NCBI RefSeq assembly: GCF_027947575.1
Contig: NZ_CP116256.1
Coordinates: 1,488,001-1,552,000, forward strand
Reading direction: 5' to 3'
Length of the DNA: 64,000 nt
Source: Streptomyces rubrogriseus
Lineage (GTDB): Bacteria > Actinomycetota > Actinomycetes > Streptomycetales > Streptomycetaceae
Below are positions 7,967 to 20,562 of this stretch, one piece after another. Each line of letters starts with the position of its first letter. Position 1 is the first letter of the stretch. The position numbers and the translations under genes are program-made. Under the pieces are notes generated by a model that was not told the DNA's origin, did not search any database, and saw only the letters and a program-made list of their open reading frames with translations.

Positions 7967-8375
7967 GGGCTTCTCCCAGGGCAACGTCGACGTCCTCGAC
8001 GAGCTGATGACCGAGGACTTCGTCAACCACAACGCGGCGCCCGGGATGGCGCCCGGCCGCGACGGCGTCAAGGCGGTGATCAAGGCCGAGCGGCAGGGCT
8101 TCCCGGACCTGAAGGTCGAGGTCATCCGCGACTTCGAGGACGGCGAGTACGTCATCCAGCACGTCCGGCTGACCGGCACGCACCAGGGCACGGTGTTCGG
8201 CGCGGAGCCCACCGGCCGCACCATCAGCTGGAACGAGATCCACATCGCGCGGGTCCGCGACGGCCGGGTGAGCGACCACTGGGCCTGCAACGACCTGCAC
8301 GTCCTGCTGATGCAGCTGGGCAAGATGACGCCGCCCGACACGTCCGCGTTCCGCCAGGCGGTCGTCGGTTCCTGA
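7929..8375 (+). CDS. SnoaL-like polyketide cyclase family protein
   Basis: 148 residues. [32 protein letters not shown] followed by [21 protein letters not shown] and [20 protein letters not shown] is the classic SnoaL/ester cyclase pattern, with the conserved F(V/I)NH and DHW motifs. GTG 7929 is chosen because AAGGAG lies 7 nt upstream, inside the end of the MBL gene. Members close rings or act as hydroxylases on polyketide substrates. It sits just before the type I PKS A gene (44-nt gap), so the tailoring genes and PKS A are probably one transcript. Confidence 0.83.
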   Translation: MSNKIKIRRILDEGFSQGNVDVLDELMTEDFVNHNAAPGMAPGRDGVKAVIKAERQGFPDLKVEVIRDFEDGEYVIQHVRLTGTHQGTVFGAEPTGRTISWNEIHIARVRDGRVSDHWACNDLHVLLMQLGKMTPPDTSAFRQAVVGS

Positions 8376-8419
8376 CCGGCCCAGCGTCGTCATACGGGAT
8401 TTCGTCGAGGAGAGGCATC

Positions 8420-11400
8420 ATGACAGACGGGTTCGCGATCATCGGCATGGCCGCCCGGCTGCCTGGGGCGCACGGACCTGCCGAGTTCTGGCGGCTGCTG
8501 CGCTCGGGCACCGACGCGGTGACCGAACCGCCTCCGGACCGGTCGGCGATCGCGCGCCGCGGTGCGTTCCTCGACGACATCACCGGATTCGACGCGGGCT
8601 TCTTCGGCGTCTTCCCGCAAGAGGCCGCCGCCATGGACCCGCATCAGCGGCTCATGCTGGAGCTGGGCTGGGAAGCGCTGGAAAACGCCCGGCTCGGTCC
8701 GGACCGGCTGTCCGGCACCCAGACCGGCGTCTTCGTGGCCACGCCGGGGGAGACGGCACCGGTGTCCACGCCCGACCGGTACACCTTCGCCGGACGGCAG
8801 CGCGCCATGGTGGCCAACCGGCTGTCCCACGCGCTGGGGCTGCGGGGCCCCAGCCTCACCGTGGACACCGGGCAGTCCTCGTCGCTGGTCGCCGTCCACC
8901 TGGCCGTACAGGCGCTGCGCACCGGCGAGTGCGATCTGGCCGTGGCGGGCGGGGCCAGCCTGATGGTGGCCCCGGACGACGGAAGCGGCCTGGCCGAGAT
9001 GGGGGTGCTGTCCCCCGACGGCAGGTGCCACGTGTTCGACAGCCGTGCCAACGGCTTCGTGCGCGGGGAGGGCGGCGGCCTCGTCGTCGTCAAACGCCTC
9101 GCGGACGCGCTCGCCGACGGCGACCGGATCGCCGCGGTCGTCGTCGGCAGCGCGGTCAACAACGACGGGCACACGGACGGGCTGACGACCCCCAGTGCCC
9201 CGGCGCAACAGGCCCTCCTGGAGCGGGCGTACGACCGTGCCGGGGTCGATCCCGGCACGGTGCAGTACGTCGAACTGCACGGCACCGGCACGGCCGTGGG
9301 AGACCCGCTGGAGGCGGCCGGACTCGGTGCCGTACTGGGCACCGCCGCCAACCGCACCGCCCCGCTGCTGGTCGGGTCCGTCAAGACGAACATCGGCCAC
9401 CTGGAGGCCGCGGCCGGGATCGCCGGCCTGCTCAAGACGGTGCTGAGCGTGCAGCACCGAGAGGTGCCCGCCAGCCTGCACTTCGCGACGCCCAACCCGG
9501 ACATCCCGCTCGAGGAGTGGAACCTCCGGGTGAACACCCGGTCCCGGCCGTGGCCGGACGGCCCCGCCCTGGCCGGCGTCAGTTCCTTCGGCCTGGGCGG
9601 CACCAACTGCCACCTGGTGCTCGCCGAGGCACCACCGCGACCCGAGCCCGCGCCGCCCGTGCGGCCCGCCCCGCCCGTGGTGCCCTGGGTGCTGTCGGCG
9701 AAGAGCCGGGACGCCCTGCGCGGCCAGGCCCGGCGGCTGCTCGGCCCGGACGTCGCCGCCGACCCGGTGGACGTCGGGTTCTCGCTGGCGACGACCCGCA
9801 CGCTGTTTCCGGTGCGCGCGGTCGTGTTCGGCCGGGACCGGAGCGAACTGGAGTCCGGACTCGAAGAGCTGATCCGCGGTGACGGACCGGCCGTGGTCGG
9901 CTCCGCCGCGCAGCCGTTGACGGCGATGGCGCACGCGTTCGTGTCCGGCGGCGAGGCGGACTGGTCCGCCGTGTTCACCGGCCTCGGCGCGCGACCGGTG
10001 GACCTGCCGACCTACGCGTTCGAACGGTCGGCCGCCGAGGCTGTCCGACCGGCCGAGGCGGCCGAGGCCGCGTCGCACGACGGCCTCGGCGCGCTCGTCC
10101 GGGCCGAGATCGCCGCACAGATGGGGCTCGCCGACGCCGACGCCGTGCCGCGCGAACGCACCTTCCAGGACCTCGGCTTCAGCTCTCTGGCCGCGGTCGA
10201 ACTCGCCGAGCGGCTGTCGGCGGCGACCGGCACGCGCCTCGACGCGACCGTGGTCTTCGACCATCCGACCCCGGCCGCGCTGGCCACCCACCTCGCCCGC
10301 GGCACCGGTGACCACGCTCCCGACGACGACCCGGGCCACGGCCCCGACGACGCCCCCGGCCGCGATGCGCACGACCGGGCCGTACCCCACCCCGACGACG
10401 ATCCGGTCGTGATCGTGGGCATGGGCTGTCGTTATCCCGGCGGTGTCGCTTCGCCCGCCGAGTTGTGGGAGGTCGCGGAAGCCGGGCGTGATGTGATCTC
10501 TCCTTTCCCCACCGACCGGGGGTGGGACCTGGAGGCGCTGTACGACCCCGATCCGGACCGTCCGGGGACGACGTACGTGCGTGAGGGCGGGTTCCTCACC
10601 GGTGCGGGGGACTTCGATGCCGGGTTCTTCGGGATAGGCCCCAGTGAGGCGCTCGCGATGGATCCCCAGCAGCGGCTGGTGCTCGAGGTGGCCTGGGAGG
10701 CCCTGGAGGACGCGGGTGTGGACCCGCACTCCCTGGCCGGCAGCAGCACCGGGGTCTTCGTCGGCATGTACGGCTGGGACTCGAGCGAGTCCGTCGAGGG
10801 CTACCGCATCACCGGTGGCCTGTCGAGTGTCGCCTCGGGTCGGGTGGCGTATGCGCTGGGGTTGGAGGGGCCGGCGGTGAGTGTGGACACGGCGTGTTCG
10901 TCGTCGTTGGTGGCGGTGCATCTGGCGTGTCGTTCTTTGCGGTCGGGGGAGACGGATCTGGTGCTGGCGGGGGGTGCGACGGTGATGGCGACGCCGCGTG
11001 TCTTCGTCGAGCTCGCGCGGCAGCGGGGGTTGTCGCCGGACGGGCGGTGCAAGTCGTTTGCGGCGGGGGCGGATGGTACGGCGTGGGGTGAGGGTGTGGG
11101 GGTGGTGGTGTTGGAGCGGTTGTCGGATGCGCGGCGGCGTGGGCATGAGGTGTTGGCGGTGGTGCGGGGGAGTGCGGTGAATCAGGACGGTGCGTCGAAT
11201 GGGTTGACGGCGCCCAGTGGTGTGGCGCAGCAGCGGGTGATTCGGGCTGCGTTGGCGGACGGGGGGTTGTCGGTGGGGGATGTGGATGTGGTGGAGGCGC
11301 ATGGTACGGGGACGGTGTTGGGGGATCCGATCGAGGCGCAGGCGGTGTTGGCGACGTATGGGCGGGGGCGGGGTGCGCGGCGGCCGGTGTGGTTGGGGTC

Positions 11401-14400
11401 GTTGAAGTCGAATATCGGGCATACGCAGGCGGCGGCGGGTGTGGCGGGGTTGATCAAGATGGTGGGGGCGATGCGGCGTGGGGTGGTGCCGGCGACGTTG
11501 CATGTGGATGCGCCCAGTGAGCATGTGGCGTGGGAGTCGGGTGGGGTGCGGTTGGTGACGCGGGCGTGTCGGTGGCCGGAGACGGGGCGGGTGCGTCGGG
11601 CGGGGGTGTCGTCGTTCGGGATATCGGGGACCAACGCACACGTCGTCCTCGAACAGGCACCCGCACCGACGCCCGCACCCGAGGGCGAACATCCCTGGCC
11701 CGTGGTGCCGTGGGTGCTCTCGGCGAAGACCGGGGAGGCCCTGCGCCGGCAGGCACAGCGGCTGCTCGCGCACGCCGAGGAGCCGGACGCGGCCCGCCTG
11801 GGTCTGTCCCTGGCCACCACCCGCTCGCGGTTCGAGCATCGCGCGGTCGTGCTCGGTTCGGACACGGCGGGTCTGCGGGCCGGGCTGTCGGCGGTGGCCG
11901 CCGGCCTGCCCGCCGCGAACGTGACGTACGGCCGGGCCGAGGAGACGCCAGGGAAGACCGCGTTCCTCTTCCCCGGGCAGGGCGTGCAGTGGCGCGGCAT
12001 GGCCGCCGGGCTGCTGGACACCGCCCCCGTGTTCGCCGCGCGGATGGCCGATTGCGCACGGCTCATCGACCCCCAGGTCGACTGGTCCCTGCTCGACGTG
12101 GTCCGGGGAACCGACGACGACGCGTGGACGGAGCGCGTCGACGTCGTACAGCCCGCGCTGTTCGCCGTGCTGGTGTCGCTCGCCGCACTGTGGCGCTCGC
12201 TCGGGGTGCGGCCGGACGCCGTAGTGGGCACGTCGCAGGGCGAGATCGCGGCCGCCTGCGTAGCCGGTGCGCTCTCGCTGGAGGACGCGTGCCGGCTCGT
12301 CGTGGTCCGGTCGCGGCTGATGGCCGAGCGGCTCCCCGGCGCGATCCTCTCCGTCGACGCCCCCGAACCCGTGGTGGCCCGGCGGCTGCGCCCGGGACAG
12401 ACGGTGGCCGGCGTCAGCGGCCCGAACGGCACGACGGTGGCCGGTCCGGCGGACACCGTGGCCGACCTGTGCGCCGAACTTCGCGCGAGCGGGATCCGGG
12501 CCCGTGTCGTGGCGCCGTGCGCCTCGCACTCACCGCTCGTCGAGCCACTGGCGGACCGGTTCGCCGAACTGGCCTCCTTCGTCCGTCCGTCACCGGCCGC
12601 CACCCCCCTCTACTCGACGGTCACCGGTGCCGTCGTCGCCGGAGAGGACCTGACACCCGAGTACTGGTACCAGAACTGCCGGCAGCCGGTGTCCTTCCAG
12701 CGGTCCGTGGAGGCCCTGCTGGCCGACGGTTTCACCCACTTCGTGGAGTGCGCTCCGCACCCGGCGCTGGGCATCCACGTCGAGCAGACCGCCGAGTCGG
12801 CCGGCCGGACGGTCACCGTGACCGGCTCGCTGCGCCGCGGCGAGGGCGGACCGGCCCGCCTGTTGGCCAGTGCCGCGCAGCGGTACGTGCGCGGCGGCGA
12901 GGTGGTGTGGGACCCGGTGTTCGGCGGAGCCCGGCGACTGCCCCTGCCCACCTACGCGTTCGACCACAAGCGGTACTGGCTGATGCCGGAGCCGCGCACG
13001 GACGTGACCGGCCTGGGCCTGACCCCGGCGGAGCATCCGCTGGTCGGCGCCGTGACCGAACTGCCGGACACCTCCACGTCGGTGCTGACCGGGCGGCTCT
13101 CGCTCGACACGCACGGCTGGCTGGCCGATCACACCGCCGCCGGCGCGGTGCTGCTGCCGGCCACGGCCTTCGTCGAACTGGCGCTGCGCGCGGGCGCGGG
13201 GGCCGGACGCGGGGTACTGAGCGACCTGGTGATCCAGACGCCGCTCGTCCTGCCGGAACGGGGCGGCGCGGACCTGCGCGTGGTCGTGGACGGCGACGCG
13301 GTGGCGATCCACTCCCGCACCGACGAGGCATGGGTGACGCACGCGCGCGGCGAACTGGCCGCGGCCGCCGAACCGGCCGAACCGGGCCTGGAGGAGTGGC
13401 CACCGCCGGGGGCGAGCGCCGTCGACCTGGACGACGCCTACCGGCGGCTGGCCGAGCGCGGCTACGGATACGGACCGGCCTTCCGCGGTCTGCGCGCGGT
13501 GTGGCGTCGCGACGACGAGGTGTTCGCCGAGGTCGCGCTGCCCGCCGAGGCCGACCCGGGCGGGTTCGGCCTGCATCCCGCGCTCCTCGACGCCGCGTTG
13601 CACGCCGCTCTGCTCACCGTCACCGACCACGGCCTGGCGCTGCCGTTCTCCTGGACCGACGTCCGGCTGTCCGCGACCGGCGCCACCGCGCTGCGGGTCG
13701 TGATCAAGCGGCGCGGACCGGAGGACATCTCCCTCGCGGCGTACGACGAGTCCGGCCGGAACGTGTGCACCGTCGGGTCGGTGGTGCTGCGGCACCTGAC
13801 GCGGGAACAGCGGACCGCGGTCCTGGGAGGGGGACGGTCCGCCGCCCACCGCCTGCTGGAACCGGTGTGGCGGCCGCTGGACCCGCCGGCCGCGGTGCCG
13901 GTGTCCGTCGTGGACCTGGACGACCTGGACCGCCTGGACCGGACGGCGCCCGTCCCGGACGTCGCGGTGCTTCACGCCACCCGCGGCCCGGACGCCGCGC
14001 CGGACCGGGTCGCCGGGACACATGCCGCCGCCCACCGGGTGCTCGACGCGCTCCAGCACTGGCTGGCGGACGAACGGACGGCGGACAGCACCCTGTTGGT
14101 GGCCACCCGCGGCGCGGCGGGGCCCGCCCTCGACGGCGGTACCGACCCGGCCGCGGCCGCGGTGTGGGGCCTGGTGCGCGCGGCGCAGGCCGAGGCACCC
14201 GGCCGATTCGTCCTGGTCGACTCCGACGGGGACCTCGACGCGGCCACCGCCCTGGCGACCGGCGAACCCCAGGTGGCGATCAGGGCCGGTGTGCCGCACG
14301 CGGCCCGGCTGGTACCGGTGCCGGCCGGCCCTTCCTCCGCCCAGGGGCTCGATCCCGGCGGGCCGGTACTGATCACCGGCGGCACCGGTGGACTCGGCTC

Positions 14401-17400
14401 GGCACTGGCCCGCCACCTCGTCACCCGGCACGGCGTGCGGCGGCTGGTCCTCGCCTCACGGCGCGGGCCGGACGCCCCCGGGGCCGAGGACCTGGTCGCC
14501 GAGCTGACCGAACTCGGCGCCTCGGCACGGGTGGTGCGCTGCGACGTCACCGACCGCGCCGCACTCACCTCCCTGGTGACGCCCGACCTCTCCATGGTCG
14601 TCCACACCGCGGGCGTGCTCGACGACGGCGTACTCGACTCGCTGACCGCGGACCGAATGGACACGGTGCTGGCCCCGAAGGCCGACGCCGCCTGGTACCT
14701 GCACGAGGCCACCGCGCACACCGGTGCCGCGCTCGTGCTGTTCTCCTCGGTGCTCGGCGTCTGCGGCGGCATGGGACAGGCCAACTACGCGGCCGCCAAC
14801 GCCTTCCTCGACGCGCTGGCCGCCCACCGGCACGAGCGCGGGCTGCCCACCCTGTCCATCGGCTGGGGGCTGTGGGACCGCGCCACGGGCATGGCCGGCC
14901 AGTTGCGCGACGCGGACGTCGTCCGGCTCAGGCGGCGCGGCCTGGTGGAACTGCCGGTCGACTCGGGACTGGAGCTGTTCGACGCGGCCCTCGCCCAGCA
15001 CCGGCCGCACGTCGTCGCCATGCCGGTCGACCGCGTGGCACTCCAGGTCTCCGCCGACCTCGGTGAGCTGCCCGCGGTGCTGCGCGACCTGGCACCGCAC
15101 CGGCCCGCGGCGCCGTCCACCGTGCGTTCCGCGCCCACCGACCTGCTGGAGCTGACGCGGACCGAGACCGCGGTCGTGCTCGGCACGAGCGGCGAGCAGG
15201 TCGACCCCGACCGCAAGTTCCGGGACCTCGGCTTCGACTCCCTGCTCGCCGTCGAACTGCGCAACCGGCTCAAGACGGCCACCGGCATGGCGCTGCCCGC
15301 CGCCGTGGTCTTCGACTACCCGACCCCCGCCGCCCTCGCCGGGCACCTGCGCGACCGGGCCGCTGGCGGCACCGTACGGGCGGCGGACGAGCGGCCGGTG
15401 GCCGTGGTGGACGACACCGATCCGGTCGTCGTGGTGGGCATGGGCTGCCGGTACCCCGGCGGCATCGACTCGCCCGCCGGCCTGTGGGAGGCCGTGGCCG
15501 GCGCCCGGGAGGTGATCGGCGACTTCCCGGCCGACCGCGGCTGGCAGGTGGAGGGACTGTCCGTGCGGCGGGGCGGGTTCCTCGCCGGCGCGGGCGACTT
15601 CGACGCCGCCTTCTTCGGTATCAACCCGCACGAGGCGGCCGCCATGGATCCGCAGCAGCGTCTGCTGCTCGAAGTGTCCTGGGAGGCGCTGGAGCACGCC
15701 GGTATCGTCCCGGACACACTGGCCGGCAGCCGGACCGGGGTGTTCGCCGGAGTCATGTCCCAGGAGTACGGCGCGGGGGCCGACGAGGCGGCCGCCGGGG
15801 TGGAGGGCTACCGGCTGACCGGAAGCCAGGGCAGCGTCGCCTCCGGCCGGGTCGCCTACGCGCTCGGTCTGGAAGGGCCCGCCCTCACCGTGGACACGGC
15901 CTGTTCCTCGTCGCTGGTCGCGCTGCACCTGGCCGCGCGGTCGCTGCGGTCCGGCGAGTGCGACCTGGCGCTGGCCGCGGCCGCCACGGTGATCGCCACG
16001 CCGCGGGTGTTCGCGGAGTTCGCCAAGCAGGGCGGGCTGGCCTCCGACGGGCGCTGCAAGCCGTTCGGCGCCACGGCCGACGGGACGGGCTGGAGCGAGG
16101 GCGCGGGCGTGCTGGTCCTGGAGCGACTGTCCCGGGCCCGGGAACACGGGCACCGGGTCCTCGCGGTGGTGCGCGGCAGCGCGGTCAACCAGGACGGCGC
16201 CTCGAACGGGCTCACGGCGCCGAACGGCCCCGCCCAGCAGCGAGTGATCCGCGCCGCCCTCGCCGAGGCCGGCCTGTCCACCGGCGACGTCGACGTGCTG
16301 GAGGCCCACGGCACCGGCACGGTGCTGGGCGACCCCATCGAGGCGGAGGCCGTCCTGGCGACCTACGGCCAGGGACGGCCCGCCGAGCGGCCCCTGCTGC
16401 TCGGGTCGGTCAAGTCGAACATCGGGCACACCCAGGCCGCCGCCGGCATGGCCGGCGTGATCAAGATGATCGGCGCCCTCGACCGGGGCACGGTCCCCCC
16501 GTCCCTGCACGCAGACCCGCCGACGTCCGCGGTGGACTGGACGGGCGGGGCCGTGGCGCTGGCGACCGAGTCGGTCGACTGGCCGCCGACCGGCCGGCTC
16601 CGCCGGGCCGCGGTGTCGGCCTTCGGCATCTCCGGAACCAACGCCCACGTGATCCTCGAACAGGCACCCGTGCGGCCGGAGCCGGAGCCGGAGTTGGAGC
16701 CGGAACCGGAGTCGGTCGCCGGGGCAGAGGACCGGGCGGAGCTGGCGTGGGTGCTGTCCGCGCGCACCCGGCCCGCCTTGCGCGGCCAGGCCGCCCGGCT
16801 GCTCACCCACCTGCGGTCGAACGAGGACCTCGCCCCGGCGGCCGTCGCCACGGCTCTGGTGGCGACCCGGTCCCGGTTCCCGTACCGGGCGGTGGTCACC
16901 GGAACGGACCGCGCCGAACTGCTCGACCGACTGGCCGAGACGGCCCGGGCCGAACCGGCCGAGCCCGCGCCCGGGCCCCTCGTGTTCCTCTTCCCGGGCC
17001 ACGGCAGTCAGTACGCGAGCATGGGCGCGGGCCTGTACAACCGGTTCCGCACGTACGCCGACGCGCTGGACGAGGTGCTCGCCGCGCTCGACGCCAACCT
17101 GGAACGGCCGCTGGCCGACCTGCTGTTCGCCGAGAAGGGCTCACCGGGGGCGGCCCTCCTCCAGGACCGGACCGAGTTCACCCAGCCCGCGCTGTTCGCC
17201 GTCGAGGTCGCGCTCTTCCGACTCGTCGAGTCCCTCGGACTGCGGCCGGACCACCTGCTCGGCCACTCTTTCGGCGAACTGGCCGCGGCACACGTGGCCG
17301 GGGTCCTGTCGCTGCCCGACGCCGCCCGCCTGATCACCGCTCGGGGCCGTGTCATGAGCGCCCTGCCGCCGGGCAGCATGGCGCAGATCACGGCGGGTGC

Positions 17401-20398
17401 CGACGAGATCGAACCCACGCTGGAGCCCGGTGTCTCGATCGCCGCCCTGAACGCGCCGGGCGTCACGGTCGTCTCCGGCACGCCGGACGCGGTGGAACGG
17501 GTCGTCGCGCACTGGCGCGACCGCGGCAGGCGGTCGGCCCGGCTGCCCAACCGGCACGCCTTCCACTCGGCAGGTCTCGACGGACTGCTCGGCGAGTTCG
17601 CCGCGGTGGCCGAGGAGGTCACCTGCCACCCGCCGACCATCCCCATCGTGTCCGGACTCACCGGGGAACCGGCCGCCGGCGAGGACCTGCGTTCGGCCGA
17701 CTACTGGCTGCGGCACGCCCGGCAGCCCGTGCGTTTCCTGCCCGGCCTGCGCACGCTGGAGCAGCTCGGCGCGAAGACCTTCGTCGAGATCGGGCCGGGA
17801 CGCGCGTTGACCACCCTGGTGAAACGGAGCCTGCCCGACGCCGCCGCGTCGGCGCCGCTGCGCGGGCCGCGGCCACAGGAAACGGCGGGGCTGCTGCGCA
17901 CGCTCGGCGAACTGTTCGTGCGGGGGCTGCCGGTGGACTGGCAGGCGGTGTCCGGTGCGTCACCCGGACCCTTTGCGCAGCTTCCCACGTACGCCTTCGA
18001 CCGGCGGCGCTACTGGCTGTCCCCGAAACCGCCGGCCCGCACGGAGGGACTCGGCTTCGTCGAGGCGGATCACCCCCTGCTGAGCGCCCGGATGGAGCTG
18101 CCCGACAACGGCACGGTGATCCTGACCGGCTCGGTGTCCCGCGACGCGCCCCGCTGGCTGGCCGACCACACGGTGGCCGGGTCGGTCCTGGCACCCGGCA
18201 CACTCTTCGCCGAACTGGCGCTGCGCGCCGCCGCCGAGACGGGCGCGGACACCGTACGGGAACTGGTGATCCAGACCCCGCTCGTGCTGCCCGACCGGGG
18301 CTCACTGACCATGCAGGCCCTCGCCCGGCCGACCGGTGAGGTCGTGGTGTCGGCCCGCGCCGACGAACCGAAGGCACCGTGGGTGGTGCACGCCAGGGGG
18401 ACGGTGGCCACGACCGGCCGGGAGGCTCCGCCGGAGACCGGCACCTGGCCGCCCGCCGACGCGGTGCCGATCGACCCGGGCGACGCCTACGACCGGCTGG
18501 CCGGCCGCAGGCTCGACTACGGCCCGGCCTTCCGCGGACTGCGCGCGGTGTGGCGCCACGGCGACGAGGTGCTCGCCGAGGTCGCGCTGCCCGCCGACGC
18601 CGGAACGGCCCCGACCGGCTACGGCCTGCACCCCGCCCTGCTGGACAGCGCGCTGCAGGCGTGGCTGATCGGCACCGGACGCGAGGCCGCGGACGTCCCG
18701 TTCGCCTGGGAGGATGTCGTCCTGCACCGGGCCGGCGCGGACCGCCTGCGGGTCCGGCTGACCCCAGTGGGCCCCGACGGCCTGTCCGTCGCGGTGTACG
18801 ACGTGACCGGCCGGCCGGTGCTGACCGCCGAGTCGGTCCGGCTGCGACCGATGTCCACGCCGGCCGGGCGGCTGCGGGAACTGGCCTGGATTCCGCTGGA
18901 CCCCGGGCCGGCCGCCCCCGCCGAGGCCCCCGACGACGTGGTGGTGCTGGACGGGTTCCCGCCCGGTGCCGACGTCGTGTCCCGTGTGCACGCGGCGACG
19001 CGGACGGTGCTGGACGCCCTGACCGAACCGTCCCGGCGACGGTTGGTGATCGTCACGCACGGCGCGGTGGGGCTGCCGGGCGAGGACGTGCCGGACCTGG
19101 CCGGTGCCGCGGTGTGGGGCCTGGTGCGGTCCGCGCAGGCGGAACAGCCCGGCAGGTTCGTCCTGGTGGACACCGACGGCGAACCGGACCTGCCCGCGAT
19201 CCTGGCGACACGGCAGCCGCACCTGGTCATCCGGTCGGGCGTGCCGCACGCGCCTCGGCTGACGCCGCTGTCGGAACCCCCCACGGGCGAGGCCCCGTTC
19301 GGACCGGCGAGCACCGTACTTGTCACCGGTGGCACCGGCGGCCTCGGTGCACTGTTCGCCCGGCACCTGATCACGGCCCACGGCGTCCGGCGGCTGGTGC
19401 TGGCCGGCCGGCGCGGACCGGACGCTCCGGGGGCCACCGGGCTGCGGGCGGAGCTGACCGCGCTGGGCGCCGACGTCGAGATCGTGGCCTGCGACCTCGC
19501 CGACCCCGCGGCGGTGGCCGCGCTGGTGACGCGGGCACCGACCGCGGTGGTGCACGCGGCAGGCGTCCTGGACGACGGAGTGCTGGCGTCGCTGACGCCC
19601 TCCCGGCTGTCCGCCGTACTCCGGGCCAAGGCGGACGCGGCGTGGAACCTGCACGAGGCGACGCGTCACCTGGACCTGAGCGCGTTCGTGCTGTTCTCCT
19701 CGGTGGCGGGCACGCTCGGTTCGGCCGGACAGGCCAACTACGCCGCGGCCAACGCGTTCCTGGACGGGCTGGCCGCCCATCGCCGGGCCAACGGGCTGCC
19801 CGGTGTGTCCATCGCCTGGGGGCTGTGGGCCGGACGGCGCGGCATGACCGAACACCTGCGGGAGGCGGATCTGGCGCGGCTCGGCGACCGCGGGCTGGCC
19901 ACGATCACCGAGTCCGACGGTCTGGCCATGTTCGACGCCGCCCTGACCGCGCCGCGCGCACAGGTGACCGCGGCAACGCTGCGGGCGCCCGACCGCCCGG
20001 ACGGACGCGACGACGCGCTGCGGCTGCGGCACGAACTGGCCGGCCTGGGCCACGACGAGCAGCGGCGGCGGGTGCTGGACCTGCTGAGCCGCCGGCTGGC
20101 GGCAGTGCTCGGCCACGGCGACGGGCGGCCGCTCGACACCGACCTCACCTTCCGCGACCTGGGCGTCGACTCGCTCATGGCGATCGAACTGCGCGACGCC
20201 CTGGCCCCGCTGACCGAGGTGCCGTTGCCGGCCACGGCGATCTTCGACCACCCGACTCCCGCAGCGCTCACCGACCACATCCACCGCAACCTCGTCGCGC
20301 CGGAACCTGACCCGCGGCCGAACCGGAAGGAGCCGATCGACACCATGGACACGGAAGAACTGATCGCGGCCGCGCTGGGCGAGGAAGGCCCGCGATGA
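8420..20398 (+). CDS. Modular type I PKS A: KSQ-ACP loader, then KS-AT-DH-KR-ACP, KS-AT-DH-KR-ACP
   Basis: 3992 residues. The loader has a KS with Gln152 (VDTGQSSSL, a KSQ decarboxylase type), a KS-to-AT linker at about 420-530 with no AT, and an ACP (Ser in GFSSL, about 585). Module 1: KS Cys826; AT with GTSQGE (nucleophile Ser1272, His replaced by Thr1271) and CASH at 1367-1370, a branched-extender type; DH with HxxxGxxxxP (His1571) and Asp1724; KR with LDD and Tyr2123 (B-type); ACP Ser2274. Module 2: KS Cys2495; AT GHSFGE and HAFH (3046-3049), malonyl type; DH His3250 and Asp3409; KR LDD and Tyr3774; ACP Ser3918. A short C-terminal docking tail (about 3970-3992) follows. The predicted output is a 4-methyl-2,4-hexadienoyl-type chain; the loader ACP must be charged in trans. 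The ATG has GAGGAGAGG upstream. Confidence 0.94.
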   Translation: MTDGFAIIGMAARLPGAHGPAEFWRLLRSGTDAVTEPPPDRSAIARRGAFLDDITGFDAGFFGVFPQEAAAMDPHQRLMLELGWEALENARLGPDRLSGTQTGVFVATPGETAPVSTPDRYTFAGRQRAMVANRLSHALGLRGPSLTVDTGQSSSLVAVHLAVQALRTGECDLAVAGGASLMVAPDDGSGLAEMGVLSPDGRCHVFDSRANGFVRGEGGGLVVVKRLADALADGDRIAAVVVGSAVNNDGHTDGLTTPSAPAQQALLERAYDRAGVDPGTVQYVELHGTGTAVGDPLEAAGLGAVLGTAANRTAPLLVGSVKTNIGHLEAAAGIAGLLKTVLSVQHREVPASLHFATPNPDIPLEEWNLRVNTRSRPWPDGPALAGVSSFGLGGTNCHLVLAEAPPRPEPAPPVRPAPPVVPWVLSAKSRDALRGQARRLLGPDVAADPVDVGFSLATTRTLFPVRAVVFGRDRSELESGLEELIRGDGPAVVGSAAQPLTAMAHAFVSGGEADWSAVFTGLGARPVDLPTYAFERSAAEAVRPAEAAEAASHDGLGALVRAEIAAQMGLADADAVPRERTFQDLGFSSLAAVELAERLSAATGTRLDATVVFDHPTPAALATHLARGTGDHAPDDDPGHGPDDAPGRDAHDRAVPHPDDDPVVIVGMGCRYPGGVASPAELWEVAEAGRDVISPFPTDRGWDLEALYDPDPDRPGTTYVREGGFLTGAGDFDAGFFGIGPSEALAMDPQQRLVLEVAWEALEDAGVDPHSLAGSSTGVFVGMYGWDSSESVEGYRITGGLSSVASGRVAYALGLEGPAVSVDTACSSSLVAVHLACRSLRSGETDLVLAGGATVMATPRVFVELARQRGLSPDGRCKSFAAGADGTAWGEGVGVVVLERLSDARRRGHEVLAVVRGSAVNQDGASNGLTAPSGVAQQRVIRAALADGGLSVGDVDVVEAHGTGTVLGDPIEAQAVLATYGRGRGARRPVWLGSLKSNIGHTQAAAGVAGLIKMVGAMRRGVVPATLHVDAPSEHVAWESGGVRLVTRACRWPETGRVRRAGVSSFGISGTNAHVVLEQAPAPTPAPEGEHPWPVVPWVLSAKTGEALRRQAQRLLAHAEEPDAARLGLSLATTRSRFEHRAVVLGSDTAGLRAGLSAVAAGLPAANVTYGRAEETPGKTAFLFPGQGVQWRGMAAGLLDTAPVFAARMADCARLIDPQVDWSLLDVVRGTDDDAWTERVDVVQPALFAVLVSLAALWRSLGVRPDAVVGTSQGEIAAACVAGALSLEDACRLVVVRSRLMAERLPGAILSVDAPEPVVARRLRPGQTVAGVSGPNGTTVAGPADTVADLCAELRASGIRARVVAPCASHSPLVEPLADRFAELASFVRPSPAATPLYSTVTGAVVAGEDLTPEYWYQNCRQPVSFQRSVEALLADGFTHFVECAPHPALGIHVEQTAESAGRTVTVTGSLRRGEGGPARLLASAAQRYVRGGEVVWDPVFGGARRLPLPTYAFDHKRYWLMPEPRTDVTGLGLTPAEHPLVGAVTELPDTSTSVLTGRLSLDTHGWLADHTAAGAVLLPATAFVELALRAGAGAGRGVLSDLVIQTPLVLPERGGADLRVVVDGDAVAIHSRTDEAWVTHARGELAAAAEPAEPGLEEWPPPGASAVDLDDAYRRLAERGYGYGPAFRGLRAVWRRDDEVFAEVALPAEADPGGFGLHPALLDAALHAALLTVTDHGLALPFSWTDVRLSATGATALRVVIKRRGPEDISLAAYDESGRNVCTVGSVVLRHLTREQRTAVLGGGRSAAHRLLEPVWRPLDPPAAVPVSVVDLDDLDRLDRTAPVPDVAVLHATRGPDAAPDRVAGTHAAAHRVLDALQHWLADERTADSTLLVATRGAAGPALDGGTDPAAAAVWGLVRAAQAEAPGRFVLVDSDGDLDAATALATGEPQVAIRAGVPHAARLVPVPAGPSSAQGLDPGGPVLITGGTGGLGSALARHLVTRHGVRRLVLASRRGPDAPGAEDLVAELTELGASARVVRCDVTDRAALTSLVTPDLSMVVHTAGVLDDGVLDSLTADRMDTVLAPKADAAWYLHEATAHTGAALVLFSSVLGVCGGMGQANYAAANAFLDALAAHRHERGLPTLSIGWGLWDRATGMAGQLRDADVVRLRRRGLVELPVDSGLELFDAALAQHRPHVVAMPVDRVALQVSADLGELPAVLRDLAPHRPAAPSTVRSAPTDLLELTRTETAVVLGTSGEQVDPDRKFRDLGFDSLLAVELRNRLKTATGMALPAAVVFDYPTPAALAGHLRDRAAGGTVRAADERPVAVVDDTDPVVVVGMGCRYPGGIDSPAGLWEAVAGAREVIGDFPADRGWQVEGLSVRRGGFLAGAGDFDAAFFGINPHEAAAMDPQQRLLLEVSWEALEHAGIVPDTLAGSRTGVFAGVMSQEYGAGADEAAAGVEGYRLTGSQGSVASGRVAYALGLEGPALTVDTACSSSLVALHLAARSLRSGECDLALAAAATVIATPRVFAEFAKQGGLASDGRCKPFGATADGTGWSEGAGVLVLERLSRAREHGHRVLAVVRGSAVNQDGASNGLTAPNGPAQQRVIRAALAEAGLSTGDVDVLEAHGTGTVLGDPIEAEAVLATYGQGRPAERPLLLGSVKSNIGHTQAAAGMAGVIKMIGALDRGTVPPSLHADPPTSAVDWTGGAVALATESVDWPPTGRLRRAAVSAFGISGTNAHVILEQAPVRPEPEPELEPEPESVAGAEDRAELAWVLSARTRPALRGQAARLLTHLRSNEDLAPAAVATALVATRSRFPYRAVVTGTDRAELLDRLAETARAEPAEPAPGPLVFLFPGHGSQYASMGAGLYNRFRTYADALDEVLAALDANLERPLADLLFAEKGSPGAALLQDRTEFTQPALFAVEVALFRLVESLGLRPDHLLGHSFGELAAAHVAGVLSLPDAARLITARGRVMSALPPGSMAQITAGADEIEPTLEPGVSIAALNAPGVTVVSGTPDAVERVVAHWRDRGRRSARLPNRHAFHSAGLDGLLGEFAAVAEEVTCHPPTIPIVSGLTGEPAAGEDLRSADYWLRHARQPVRFLPGLRTLEQLGAKTFVEIGPGRALTTLVKRSLPDAAASAPLRGPRPQETAGLLRTLGELFVRGLPVDWQAVSGASPGPFAQLPTYAFDRRRYWLSPKPPARTEGLGFVEADHPLLSARMELPDNGTVILTGSVSRDAPRWLADHTVAGSVLAPGTLFAELALRAAAETGADTVRELVIQTPLVLPDRGSLTMQALARPTGEVVVSARADEPKAPWVVHARGTVATTGREAPPETGTWPPADAVPIDPGDAYDRLAGRRLDYGPAFRGLRAVWRHGDEVLAEVALPADAGTAPTGYGLHPALLDSALQAWLIGTGREAADVPFAWEDVVLHRAGADRLRVRLTPVGPDGLSVAVYDVTGRPVLTAESVRLRPMSTPAGRLRELAWIPLDPGPAAPAEAPDDVVVLDGFPPGADVVSRVHAATRTVLDALTEPSRRRLVIVTHGAVGLPGEDVPDLAGAAVWGLVRSAQAEQPGRFVLVDTDGEPDLPAILATRQPHLVIRSGVPHAPRLTPLSEPPTGEAPFGPASTVLVTGGTGGLGALFARHLITAHGVRRLVLAGRRGPDAPGATGLRAELTALGADVEIVACDLADPAAVAALVTRAPTAVVHAAGVLDDGVLASLTPSRLSAVLRAKADAAWNLHEATRHLDLSAFVLFSSVAGTLGSAGQANYAAANAFLDGLAAHRRANGLPGVSIAWGLWAGRRGMTEHLREADLARLGDRGLATITESDGLAMFDAALTAPRAQVTAATLRAPDRPDGRDDALRLRHELAGLGHDEQRRRVLDLLSRRLAAVLGHGDGRPLDTDLTFRDLGVDSLMAIELRDALAPLTEVPLPATAIFDHPTPAALTDHIHRNLVAPEPDPRPNRKEPIDTMDTEELIAAALGEEGPR
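10390..11665 (+). repeat. KS-coding repeat, copy 1 (module 1 of PKS A)
   Basis: This KS block is almost base-for-base the same as 20644-21927 in PKS B, except for a variable patch around 10770-10840. From about 10840 to 11620 the codons switch to TTG, GTG, TGT, CGT and GGT where the rest of the gene uses C/G-ending synonyms such as CTC, GTC and CGC. The tract keeps that odd usage in both copies, which suggests a recent copy or gene-conversion event from a donor with different codon habits. Confidence 0.85.
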
Positions 20399-20562
20399 CC
20401 GACCGGACCGCGACGACACGGCCCGCCCCGGACCCTTGGTACCGGGCCCCGGCCACCGTGCTCTGGGAATCCCTCGTGTGGCTGGGCTGCTCATGGCTGC
20501 CGGTCCCCGTCGTGATCGACGAGCACGGTCCCCACGGCTTCGCGGAGGAGGACCCGCGATGA
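20395..20562 (+). CDS. 55-residue Trp-rich small protein coupled between PKS A and PKS B
   Basis: The ATG overlaps the PKS A stop (ATGA at 20395) and its stop overlaps the PKS B start (ATGA at 20559), so the frame is closed precisely on both sides. The product has four Trp (15, 24, 29, 34), a hydrophobic middle ([20 protein letters not shown], about 22-41) and an acidic end (EEDPR). It has no signal peptide and the hydrophobic stretch is short for a membrane span. I do not recognise a family. The double overlap and high-GC codon usage argue that it is translated. A structural or helper peptide for the PKS, or a relic of a degraded gene, are both possible. Confidence 0.6.
   Translation: MTDRTATTRPAPDPWYRAPATVLWESLVWLGCSWLPVPVVIDEHGPHGFAEEDPR

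Noticed and set aside
8390..12529. 1379-residue open frame on the minus strand under PKS A
   Set aside because: Antisense shadow: low-complexity RHP/PHR runs and no recognisable motif, while the plus strand encodes intact KS, ACP and AT domains.
14456..17002. 848-residue minus-strand frame under PKS A module 1/2
   Set aside because: Again an antisense shadow of KR, ACP and KS coding sequence with no protein features.
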